Origin: Helicobacteraceae bacterium
GTDB taxonomy: Bacteria; Campylobacterota; Campylobacteria; Campylobacterales; Sulfurimonadaceae
Length of the DNA: 5,670 nt
Direction: 5' to 3'
Assembly: GCA_027081565.1 (NCBI GenBank)
Contig: JALWKG010000117.1
Location: 1 to 5,670, forward strand
The position numbers and the translations under genes are program-made. Positions 1 to 5,670 of the stretch are shown one piece after another; the stretch's first letter is position 1, and the number at the start of each line of letters is the position of its first letter. The notes under the pieces were generated by a model. It had not been told where the DNA came from. It searched no databases and saw only the letters and a program-made list of their open reading frames with translations.

Positions 1-1
1 T

Positions 2-409
2 TACAAAGGACTCTCCAACAAATTTTTTACTGTTATAGAAAATGAGAACAATACCTCTATTGGAGAACTAGAGATAGTCAATAACAGATTGGTTTTACTA
101 AATGAGATACCTATAGAAAACTTTAGTATCAATTATAATGCAGTAGATGGATTTGCTATACTAGATGCTACAAATATATTAATTGTCGGAAACAATACTT
201 TATATAGATATACAAAGAACGTCACTACCAATAGCTGGGATATGACAAAAGAAGAGGCATTTGAGAATGATGTAATTGGCGATGTGTCAGTAGATGTCTT
301 AGTAAACAGTTCAAGGATCATAATCACAAACGGGTACAAGATATTTATATTTGATCTCAATACATTTAGACTACTAGAGACCCTTGAATATGACAATCCT
401 CCGACATAA
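2..409 (+). CDS. 3' end of an unidentified, probable beta-propeller-like protein (partial)
   Basis: The reading frame is open from the left edge, so this is the C-terminal 135 codons or so of a longer gene; the start lies outside the window. I do not recognise the family. The visible protein is rich in Asn, Ile and Asp, has no Cys, and shows repeated short beta-strand patterns, such as ILIVGNNTLYRYTK and, about 45 residues later, RIIITNGYKIFIFDLNTFRLLETL. Strand-turn-strand units of this kind are typical of WD40 or quinoprotein-like propeller blades, but two units are too few to be sure. GC content in sample lines is about one third, against about one half in the neighbouring aroC, so the gene may have a different history. 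It converges on aroC with a gap of only 77 nt. A second frame stays open just past its stop, so a frameshifted end is possible. Coding status is fairly secure; function is unknown. Confidence 0.6.
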   Translation, partial: YKGLSNKFFTVIENENNTSIGELEIVNNRLVLLNEIPIENFSINYNAVDGFAILDATNILIVGNNTLYRYTKNVTTNSWDMTKEEAFENDVIGDVSVDVLVNSSRIIITNGYKIFIFDLNTFRLLETLEYDNPPT

Positions 410-486
410 GTGATTTTCGCAGAGTCTTTATGAGAGGTAGTTTGGTAGCTACAAATATTGTGAGCAAAGGAAGCAAGCGCAAAGCA

Positions 487-1563
487 CTAAGCTTTGTAAT
501 ACCCTTTCACACCATCCATAGTCCGCCCCATATTAAGTAGTACCATATCTGCAACAACAAGTGCTGCCATAGCCTCCGCGACAACAGACCCACGTATAGC
601 AACACAAGGATCATGACGTCCTTTGAGGGCGAAGTCTACCTCTTCATCGTGAGTAGTTGTAGTATGCTGTTCCATAAAGATAGAAGGGGTGGGTTTGAAG
701 TAGACGTTGACACGTACCTCTTCACCATTGCTGATACCACCTAAAATACCACCTGCATGGTTAGACTCAAAACCGCTGTTTCTGATAGGGTCATTGTTTG
801 TTGAACCAAAAGCTTTGGCACTCTCTGCACCGTCACCAATTTCGACAGCTTTGACCGCATTGATGCCCATCATGGCTTCTGCAAGGACACCGTCTAGTTT
901 ATAGTAAAGTGGCTCACCTAGACCAATAGGAAGATTACTCATCTTAATTTGTGCCACACCTCCGACTGAATCATGACGGCCCTTGGCTTCCAAGATGGCA
1001 TCTTTTTGTGCCTGTTCCACATCTTTGTCCAGCGCGTAGATCTCACTGCCGGCAACATAGCTGTAGTCGTGTGTTTGTGCTTGGATACCCGCGATCTCGG
1101 TGATACCACTCTCTACCGTAATACCCAACTCATTTAACATCATCTTAGCCACTGCACCTGCCGCAACGCGGGCAGCAGTTTCGCGCGCAGAGGAACGTCC
1201 ACCACCACGATAATCACGAATACCATATTTATGCCAGTATGTATAGTCTGCATGACCTGGTCTGAAAGTATCTTTGATGTTGGTGTAGTCTTTGGACTTT
1301 TGGTTGGTGTTATAGATGACCATCGCTATTGGGGTGCCGGTACTGAGACCTTCAAATATTCCACTTAAGATCTCGACTTTATCAGCTTCTTTTCGTGCGG
1401 TTGCATATTCGTTTTGACCAGGTTTACGACGGTCAAGCTGTGCCTGTATATAATCTTCATCTATTTTGAGGCCTGCAGGGACGCCATCGATGAGACAGCC
1501 TATGGCCTTTCCATGAGACTCTCCAAATGTTGAAAAGCTAAAACGGATTCCAAAACGGTTCAT
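487..1563 (-). CDS. aroC: Chorismate synthase (AroC)
   Basis: This cytoplasmic enzyme catalyses the last step of the shikimate pathway: 5-enolpyruvylshikimate-3-phosphate loses phosphate to give chorismate, with reduced FMN as cofactor. The 358-residue length is normal for the bacterial family. Family signatures are in place: GESHG at residues 14-18 with the catalytic His17, RPGHAD at 101-106, the Arg/Ser-rich GGGRSSARET at 120-129, NHAGGILGG at 268-276, and GRHDPC at 315-320 followed by RGSVVAEAM at 324-332. Its ATG shares one base with the rnc stop codon (TAATG), and an AAGG sequence lies just upstream, so translation is probably coupled to rnc. It is the last gene of the leftward operon; the stop is TAG at 489-487. 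Nothing in the protein looks damaged. The assignment is secure. Confidence 0.97.
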   Translation of the reverse strand: MNRFGIRFSFSTFGESHGKAIGCLIDGVPAGLKIDEDYIQAQLDRRKPGQNEYATARKEADKVEILSGIFEGLSTGTPIAMVIYNTNQKSKDYTNIKDTFRPGHADYTYWHKYGIRDYRGGGRSSARETAARVAAGAVAKMMLNELGITVESGITEIAGIQAQTHDYSYVAGSEIYALDKDVEQAQKDAILEAKGRHDSVGGVAQIKMSNLPIGLGEPLYYKLDGVLAEAMMGINAVKAVEIGDGAESAKAFGSTNNDPIRNSGFESNHAGGILGGISNGEEVRVNVYFKPTPSIFMEQHTTTTHDEEVDFALKGRHDPCVAIRGSVVAEAMAALVVADMVLLNMGRTMDGVKGYYKA

Positions 1564-2240
1564 TATTCACCCTTGTTTAACAGGTCTATAGCCTGTGCAG
1601 CAGACTCTTGTTGTGCTACTTTTTTACTTTTTCCACTGGCGCGGGCATACTCTTTGTTGTCGATCACTACAGCGATCTCAAACTCTTTTTTGTGGTCTGG
1701 TCCATGAGACCCCACCAATTTATACTCTGGTGTCACACCAAAAAGGGCTTGAGTCATCTCTTGCAAGGTAGTTTTGTAGTCTTTAAACAGCGTATCTAAC
1801 GAGATGTCAGGGTGGACCTCTTCTAAGAGCTTAATACTGATATGACAGGCTGTTTCCAATCCTGCCTCAAGATAAAGTGCTCCTATGATGGCCTCAAAGG
1901 CATTAGAGAGTAGAGATGGTTTTGAACGGCCGCCATTGTTCTCTTCTGCATTAGAGAGAAAAAGTTGCTCCCCCAAGCCTATATGCTCTGCTAACCGGGT
2001 AAAGCCCTCCTCGTTGACCAGCGAAGCGCGCATCTTTGAGAGCTTGCCTTCGTTGTGTCCAGGGAAACGCTCAAAAAGGTACTGTCCTACAATGAGGTCA
2101 AGTACTGCATCTCCTAAAAACTCTAAACGTTCATTATTGTAGGGCTGTTTATAACTTTTATGTGTCAGCGCTTCAATAATGAGCTTTTTGTTTTTGAAAC
2201 TATAGTTAAGTCTTGTTTCTAATTTTTTAATCTCTTCCAT
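1563..2240 (-). CDS. rnc: Ribonuclease III (Rnc)
   Basis: This is the double-strand-specific endoribonuclease that processes rRNA precursors and other structured RNAs and works as a dimer. I place the start at the ATG at 2240 (225 aa, usual length): AAAGG at 2251-2247 lies 6 nt upstream, and the protein then begins like known RNase IIIs (MEEIKKLETRLNYSF). The longer open frame back to 2303 would run into the preceding gene. The nuclease domain covers residues 1-145, with the signature ERLEFLGDA at 37-45, including the expected metal and catalytic residues Glu37, Glu40 and Asp44, then Glu64 and Glu116. Residue 113 is Asn (LLSNAFEA), where E. coli has metal-binding Asp114. The dsRNA-binding domain covers about 152-222, with GPDHKKEFEIAV at 180-191 and GKSKKVAQQ at 203-211. 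The gene lies 10 nt after the RNase H-like gene and overlaps aroC by 1 nt. Confidence 0.95.
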   Translation of the reverse strand: MEEIKKLETRLNYSFKNKKLIIEALTHKSYKQPYNNERLEFLGDAVLDLIVGQYLFERFPGHNEGKLSKMRASLVNEEGFTRLAEHIGLGEQLFLSNAEENNGGRSKPSLLSNAFEAIIGALYLEAGLETACHISIKLLEEVHPDISLDTLFKDYKTTLQEMTQALFGVTPEYKLVGSHGPDHKKEFEIAVVIDNKEYARASGKSKKVAQQESAAQAIDLLNKGE

Positions 2241-2250
2241 CTGTAACCTT

Positions 2251-2688
2251 TCATAAATTTTTACTTTTTGACATTTTTTCAACTGACTGTATGGCCAGGG
2301 CACTGCACCGTGCTAACTCAGGGTATCTGATATAGTCAGCAACCCTTTGCGCAGTGATGTTGTGTGTGGCAGATACTTTAAGGTAGTCTCTCCAAAGATC
2401 GAGATTCATTACCTTTTGAAAATCTCGCTGCTGCCACTTTTCTAGCCAAATATTGATCCCTTTAACGACATAGATCGCGTCTGTGATGATGGTGACTTCA
2501 CAAGGCTCTTTTAGTAGCTTAAGACCTTCTATAACGGCTTTGAGTTCCATCTGGTTGACACTACAGGACGTTTGAATGCCTTGCTGCTCTTTAATACTTT
2601 GGGCATATTTCAGTATAAGCCCATACCCTGTCACAGTCTCACCCTCGAGAACAGTGGCACTACTGTAGAGAGTGATGTGCTTCAACAT
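2251..2688 (-). CDS. rnhA: RNase HI-family protein lacking key catalytic residues
   Basis: The 145-residue protein aligns over its whole length with RNase HI, which cleaves RNA in RNA:DNA hybrids using Asp10, Glu48, Asp70 and Asp134 (E. coli numbering). Glu48 (NQMELKA, 45-51) and Asp70 (TIITDAIYVVKGI, 66-78) are present. The first strand reads LYSSAT, so Ser10 replaces Asp10. The C-terminal motif reads YPELARCSALA in place of E. coli HPENERCDELA, so Ser129 replaces Asp134, and Tyr119 sits where catalytic His124 should be. The frame is intact and conserved elsewhere, which argues against a decaying pseudogene. Two-metal hydrolysis should be lost, leaving a possible hybrid-binding or structural role; that is inference. 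The start overlaps the upstream gene by 29 nt and has AAAGGA 2 nt upstream, a short spacing that fits coupled translation. By position it is the rnhA orthologue; the symbol denotes family, not proven activity. Confidence 0.85.
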   Translation of the reverse strand: MLKHITLYSSATVLEGETVTGYGLILKYAQSIKEQQGIQTSCSVNQMELKAVIEGLKLLKEPCEVTIITDAIYVVKGINIWLEKWQQRDFQKVMNLDLWRDYLKVSATHNITAQRVADYIRYPELARCSALAIQSVEKMSKSKNL

Positions 2689-3703
2689 GATCCTTTGTCA
2701 GTAAGATCTCCGTTACTACCGAGTCAATACTATGACAGTTTGGACATCGATGGAAGCTAAACGGATAGATCTGTTTACACTCACCACACAAGTAGTCAAA
2801 CTGAAGTGTTGCTCCTGATTGGTCCGCAATATTGAGCTTGATGAGTACATCAAACTCAAAAACAGTACTCCCTTGAACCACCAGTTCTACACCCTTGGCA
2901 CTAAAAAGTTCTCTTAGGTAGCTATTGCTGTGAATTATATCTAAATTTGCCTCAGCATCGGGTGCATTCCAAAGCAGATCGACCAAGCGTTCCGTCTCTC
3001 CCATGTCCAAGTTCTCCCAAGCGAGTTTGGGTGTAAAACGAAAGAGATACTCAAATATTAGATAGCTAAGAAGATGATGCTCTTTATAGAGTTCTAAAAG
3101 GTGTTGCGCCTTCTCTTCCACACCAAACTTTGGACTTCGAATAATAGAGATAGCTTGGAGATAGATACGGTCTTTGGTGTTATTGATACCCAGTTCATCC
3201 AGGGGTTCCAAAACCTCCAGAGCCTTGTCGAACTGATGCATTTTTTCATAGATAATAAGGAGGTAACGCAGTGCTTTCGGTGTTCGTGGGAACTGTTTTA
3301 AGATCTGTAAAAAGATCTCTTGTGCCCGTTCTAAAAATCCAGCTTTGAAGTAGGTCTTGCCCAGTAAAAAGAGAGTCTCTTTTTTTTCGTTGGGATCTTT
3401 TTGAACCTCAAGCATAATGAGATAGATCTCGATACATTTTTCATAGTCACCATTATGGTAGTAGGTTTGTGCCATGATGAGAGCGGATTTACCAGAGATG
3501 GCCTTGGATGTCATAAGGGATTTGAGCTCTTGTTCTGTGGGCATCGAGTCAAAGACGTTCATAAAACTTTTAAGGTAACGTGACTCTTCATTGCGTTTAA
3601 AACGTCCCCACCAGTAAGAGAAAAGGGCGATGACAAAAATAAGAGAGAAAAAGATGATAACACCAAAAAGTGGATCACGAAACTCAATAAACAGACTGTT
3701 CAT
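2660..3703 (-). CDS. LapB/YciM-like membrane-anchored TPR protein with C-terminal zinc-ribbon
   Basis: From the ATG at 3703 the protein has 347 residues. One membrane helix lies at about 13-32, followed by RFKR, which by the positive-inside rule puts the rest in the cytoplasm. TPR-like helical repeats follow at about 71-101, 108-139 and 142-171, with more divergent helices to about 245. The C-terminus holds two CxxC pairs, Cys306/Cys309 and Cys320/Cys323, a rubredoxin-like metal site. This order of parts is that of LapB (YciM), which in E. coli hands LpxC to the FtsH protease and so limits lipopolysaccharide synthesis. The same role here is inferred from architecture, not shown. I reject the longer frame from a GTG at 3745, because a TATAAT box lies inside that extension and GGAG at 3712-3709 sits 5 nt before the chosen ATG. 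It is the first gene of the leftward operon. Confidence 0.8.
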   Translation of the reverse strand: MNSLFIEFRDPLFGVIIFFSLIFVIALFSYWWGRFKRNEESRYLKSFMNVFDSMPTEQELKSLMTSKAISGKSALIMAQTYYHNGDYEKCIEIYLIMLEVQKDPNEKKETLFLLGKTYFKAGFLERAQEIFLQILKQFPRTPKALRYLLIIYEKMHQFDKALEVLEPLDELGINNTKDRIYLQAISIIRSPKFGVEEKAQHLLELYKEHHLLSYLIFEYLFRFTPKLAWENLDMGETERLVDLLWNAPDAEANLDIIHSNSYLRELFSAKGVELVVQGSTVFEFDVLIKLNIADQSGATLQFDYLCGECKQIYPFSFHRCPNCHSIDSVVTEILLTKDHVEAHHSLQ

Positions 3704-3733
3704 ACCCTCTCCAAACTGAAATACATTTTGGTA

Positions 3734-3739
3734 ATTATA
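3734..3739 (-). promoter_or_regulatory. -10 box of the leftward lapB-like/rnhA/rnc/aroC operon
   Basis: On the minus strand the sequence reads TATAAT exactly, preceded by GGG. Transcription would start near 3726, giving a leader of about 23 nt that carries the GGAG ribosome site of the first gene. No good -35 is visible at 16-18 nt spacing (about AACATC), which is common in Campylobacterota, where the -35 is weakly conserved. All four downstream genes overlap or nearly touch, so this could drive the whole operon. Confidence 0.6.
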
Positions 3740-3760
3740 CCCCACTGTTACTTTCAGATG

Positions 3761-3842
3761 TTATCAATAGCGTCTATTATCTTAATGCTCATGCCCTTAG
3801 TATCACAAAATCATCACACTTGGGAGATAATGACGAAGATAA
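3761..3842. repeat. Nested TTATC/GATAA inverted elements in the divergent control region
   Basis: The pentamer TTATC occurs at 3761-3765 and 3777-3781, and its complement GATAA at 3826-3830 and 3838-3842. The outer pair is centred at 3801.5 and the inner pair at 3803.5, so the set is almost symmetrical. The two right-hand copies extend to a direct repeat GATAATG, 12 nt apart. The elements lie between the two divergent promoters. Recombination sites of Hin-type recombinases have half-sites beginning TTATCA (from memory), and the adjacent gene encodes a Hin-like DNA-binding domain, so these may be its operators. That is inference; the region is AT-rich and chance copies are possible. Confidence 0.35.
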
Positions 3843-3853
3843 TGTTAATTATA

Positions 3854-3883
3854 TTGACTTTAAACGTCATAAACCCCTATAAT
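3854..3883 (+). promoter_or_regulatory. Sigma70-type promoter of the recombinase-like regulator and ccoG
   Basis: TTGACT at 3854-3859 differs from the consensus -35 by one base. After an 18-nt spacer, TATAAT at 3878-3883 matches the -10 consensus. Transcription should start near 3889-3891, at the end of an ATGATGATG run and just before A-rich sequence. Because the -10 overlaps the first ATG of the long frame (3882), those upstream ATGs would not be in the mRNA, which decides the start of the next gene. The inverted repeat ATGACG (3830-3835) / CGTCAT (3865-3870) flanks the -35 and could be a control site. Confidence 0.75.
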
Positions 3884-3920
3884 GATGATGAAAATAAAAA
3901 AAAAGAAGGTTTATTCGTCA

Positions 3921-4568
3921 ATGGCTATCAGTTATATTAGACCAGATAAATATTTTGATGGTGCCTTTGAGCAGCTCAAAAGTATTAATGCTTATGCCCA
4001 AGCCAGCAACATTGTGGTTACGGATGAGTATGTAGATCACACTTCACAAAACAATGAATTAGAGAGCAGAGATGATGTTGTTGCATATTTCAAAAAAAAC
4101 CAAAACAGAGATCTGCTTATATCAGATGTTTGGGTCTTAAGTAGTAATATACAAGATCTTTTACAGATGTTTGCCTGTCTCTTGAAAAATGAGATGCGTA
4201 TACATATTGTCAATGCTGGTGTTGTGATCGATCAAAAAAGTGACGTGATGTTGGTCTTAGGATTGATTGATCAGTTGCGTCAGGTACTCCAGGGAAGGGA
4301 GAAGAAGATGATCGGGCGTCCAAAAGGAAGCCGCTCCTCTTCAAAATTTGATCCCTATTTAGACCGTATTATCGCTTTTATTCGTGAGAATGTGAGTGTC
4401 AGTGCGATGGCGAGAGAGATGGGCGTAAGCCGAAGTTCTCTAAAAGACTACATAGAGTCAAGGGAACTAAAAGAGGTGGCCAAAGGTTTGGTCACTTTGG
4501 ATGTTCCTATGGATGCAGAAGAGAAAGTGATAGGGACGATTTCCTGTCCCCAGACTAAAAATATATAG
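3921..4568 (+). CDS. Serine-recombinase-like DNA-binding protein without catalytic residues, probable transcription regulator
   Basis: The protein has 215 residues from the ATG at 3921, chosen because the promoter lies over the earlier ATGs (3882-3890) and because resolvases start in this way. AGAAGG at 3904-3909 is a rather distant ribosome site (11 nt). Residues 1-125 fit the resolvase/invertase catalytic fold: SYIRPDK at 4-10 matches the family's YxRVSTxxQ, VTDEYVDHTS at 33-42 follows, and Arg50 matches the usual active-site Arg. The nucleophilic Ser is replaced by Asp9. The LDRLGRD motif reads LSSNIQD (73-79), so two catalytic Arg are Ser75 and Gln78. The C-terminal part is Hin-like: GRPKGS (132-137) is a minor-groove arm, and a helix-turn-helix spans about 159-179 (AMAREMGVSRSSLKDYI). 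Strand exchange should be impossible and DNA binding retained. It precedes ccoG by 13 nt, presumably cotranscribed. A regulatory role is inference. Confidence 0.85.
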   Translation: MAISYIRPDKYFDGAFEQLKSINAYAQASNIVVTDEYVDHTSQNNELESRDDVVAYFKKNQNRDLLISDVWVLSSNIQDLLQMFACLLKNEMRIHIVNAGVVIDQKSDVMLVLGLIDQLRQVLQGREKKMIGRPKGSRSSSKFDPYLDRIIAFIRENVSVSAMAREMGVSRSSLKDYIESRELKEVAKGLVTLDVPMDAEEKVIGTISCPQTKNI

Positions 4569-4573
4569 AGGAG
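4568..4573 (+). promoter_or_regulatory. Ribosome-binding site of ccoG
   Basis: GAGGAG lies 8 nt before the ATG at 4582 and includes the last base of the preceding gene's TAG stop. It is the strongest Shine-Dalgarno match in the window, which suggests that ccoG is translated more efficiently than the regulator ahead of it. Confidence 0.8.
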
Positions 4574-4581
4574 AACAGCAT

Positions 4582-5670
4582 ATGAGTAACACAACAAACG
4601 TTGAAAAAAAATCAACTAAAGAGTATTTAACAGGGTGGATCCCACTGCGTATTAAACGATATTGGTTTTATGCACTGATCACAGCTTTTGCACTGATCGC
4701 ACCGTGGATCGAAGTAGGAGGTAACCACCTCTTTTTACTTTCATTTGACAAGTTGAAATTGCATCTTGCCTTTGTACAGTTTGACATGCAAGAGATGTAC
4801 TTGATGCCATTTATTTTGATGATCCTGTTTATTGGTATCTTTGGTTTGACCGTGGTCGGTGGGCGTGTCTTTTGTGGATGGATGTGTCCGCAGACGATTT
4901 TCCGTGTCATCTATCGTGACTTTATAGAGACTAAGCTTTTGGGTCTGCGTAAGCGGATTAAAAACAAGCAAAAAGATCCAGACATGTCCAAGATGGAAAA
5001 CAAGGTCAAAAAAATGATCGCTGTACTGTTATGGACAATTTTGGCTTTTGTCGCGGCAGCAGACTTTTTATGGTTCTTTGTCCCACCAGAAGATTTCTTT
5101 AGCTATATGATGCACCCTATGGATCATCTGGTTCTTGTGGGTACGCTTGTAGGTATCGCTGCGTTTTTGATTGTTGATATTGTAATGATCAAAGAGAACT
5201 TCTGTATTTATGTCTGTCCATATTCTCGTGTACAGTCTGTACTTTATGATGATGACACGGTTATGGCGATCTATGATCCACATCGTGGTGGTAAGATATA
5301 TGATGACCATACCAAGCTTTACTCAAAACAAAAAGATATCCGGGCTGCGGAACCACAGTCTGAATGTACTGCTTGTGAGTCTTGTGTAACGGTCTGTCCG
5401 ACCCATATTGACATCCGTCAGGGTCTACAGTTAGAGTGTATTAACTGTCTTGAATGTGTAGATGCCTGTACCGTTGTTATGGGTAAACTGGGTAAAGAGT
5501 CACTGGTGCGCTGGTCAAGTGACAAAGAGGTGATCTTCCAAGGGGGTAAGACCAACTATTTCCGTCCAAAAGTAATTGGTTATGCCGTGATCTTGGTTGC
5601 TATTATGGCGATCTTGGGTTATATGAGTACAACTAAAGAACATATGTTGTTAAACATCAATAAAGAGAGC
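4582..5670 (+). CDS. ccoG: Cytochrome c oxidase accessory protein CcoG/FixG/RdxA (3' truncated by window)
   Basis: The frame runs from the ATG at 4582 to the window edge (363 codons). The family is usually about 450-480 residues, so the C-terminal periplasmic Ig-like part is missing. CcoG is an inner-membrane ferredoxin-like protein needed for assembly of cbb3-type oxidase and reported to reduce Cu(II) to Cu(I) for the copper centre. Membrane helices are visible at about 28-46, 74-94, 145-167, 184-203 and 330-348. Two CxxxCP motifs lie at Cys98/Cys102 and Cys208/Cys212. Two 4Fe-4S motifs follow in a cytoplasmic segment: Cys262, 265, 268 and 272, then Cys286, 289, 292 and 296 (ECINCLECVDAC, 285-296). 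All expected cysteines are present. It is the second gene of a unit led by the recombinase-like protein. The assignment is secure. Confidence 0.96.
   Translation, partial: MSNTTNVEKKSTKEYLTGWIPLRIKRYWFYALITAFALIAPWIEVGGNHLFLLSFDKLKLHLAFVQFDMQEMYLMPFILMILFIGIFGLTVVGGRVFCGWMCPQTIFRVIYRDFIETKLLGLRKRIKNKQKDPDMSKMENKVKKMIAVLLWTILAFVAAADFLWFFVPPEDFFSYMMHPMDHLVLVGTLVGIAAFLIVDIVMIKENFCIYVCPYSRVQSVLYDDDTVMAIYDPHRGGKIYDDHTKLYSKQKDIRAAEPQSECTACESCVTVCPTHIDIRQGLQLECINCLECVDACTVVMGKLGKESLVRWSSDKEVIFQGGKTNYFRPKVIGYAVILVAIMAILGYMSTTKEHMLLNINKES

Noticed and set aside
480..496. Hairpin CAAAGC-ACTAA-GCTTTG over the aroC stop codon as a terminator
   Set aside because: The stem is only 6 bp and neither strand has a T-tract after it, so a Rho-independent terminator for either converging gene is not supported.
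2241..2303. N-terminal extension of RNase III from the start at 2303
   Set aside because: It overlaps the end of the RNase H-like gene, has no family similarity, and the ATG at 2240 has a well-placed AAAGG.
3704..3745. N-terminal extension of the LapB-like protein from GTG 3745
   Set aside because: It contains the TATAAT promoter box, and the ATG at 3703 has GGAG at ideal spacing.
3746..3881. Small RNA or riboswitch in the divergent intergenic region
   Set aside because: The region is AT-rich with only short dyads; I see no extended conserved-type structure or terminator.
3921..4568. Active invertase or resolvase of a mobile element
   Set aside because: The catalytic Ser and two Arg are missing, and no insertion-sequence ends, target duplications or invertible segment are visible.
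4668..5310. Minus-strand open frames opposite ccoG (4668-4910, 4741-4971, 5068-5310)
   Set aside because: They are antisense shadows of a clearly conserved ccoG, without plausible protein features or ribosome sites.

Overview
The window looks like part of the chromosome of a Campylobacterota (Epsilonproteobacteria) member, probably a free-living Sulfurovum/Sulfurimonas-type organism. The evidence is the leftward gene run (TPR/zinc membrane protein, RNase HI-like, rnc, aroC), which matches the order I recall from Campylobacter jejuni (Cj1637c to Cj1634c), the style of the proteins, and a CcoG for a cbb3-type oxidase. Hand-counted sample lines give about 50% GC in aroC, higher than is usual for Campylobacter itself. 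The genus assignment is inference.

Layout. Positions 2-409 (+) hold the 3' end of an AT-rich, unidentified gene that looks like a beta-propeller. It converges on a tightly packed minus-strand operon transcribed from about 3726 down to 487: a LapB/YciM-like protein (3703-2660), an RNase HI-family protein (2688-2251), RNase III (2240-1563) and chorismate synthase (1563-487). Genes overlap by 29 and 1 nt or are separated by 10 nt, so coupled translation is likely. Positions 3704-3920 form a divergent control region: a TATAAT box for the leftward operon, four TTATC/GATAA elements arranged almost symmetrically, and a near-consensus sigma70 promoter (TTGACT-N18-TATAAT) facing right. That promoter reads into a two-gene rightward unit: a serine-recombinase-like DNA-binding protein (3921-4568), then ccoG (4582 to the window edge, C-terminus missing).

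Two proteins appear to be repurposed enzymes. The RNase HI homologue keeps its fold but lacks two of the four catalytic carboxylates (positions of E. coli D10 and D134) and the catalytic histidine. The serine-recombinase homologue keeps the fold and a Hin-type DNA-binding domain but lacks the nucleophilic serine and two catalytic arginines. It sits 13 nt upstream of ccoG, which suggests a resolvase turned transcription factor controlling a cytochrome oxidase assembly gene. RNase III also has Asn where a metal-binding Asp is usual. The functional readings are inferences; the residue losses can be read directly from the sequence.
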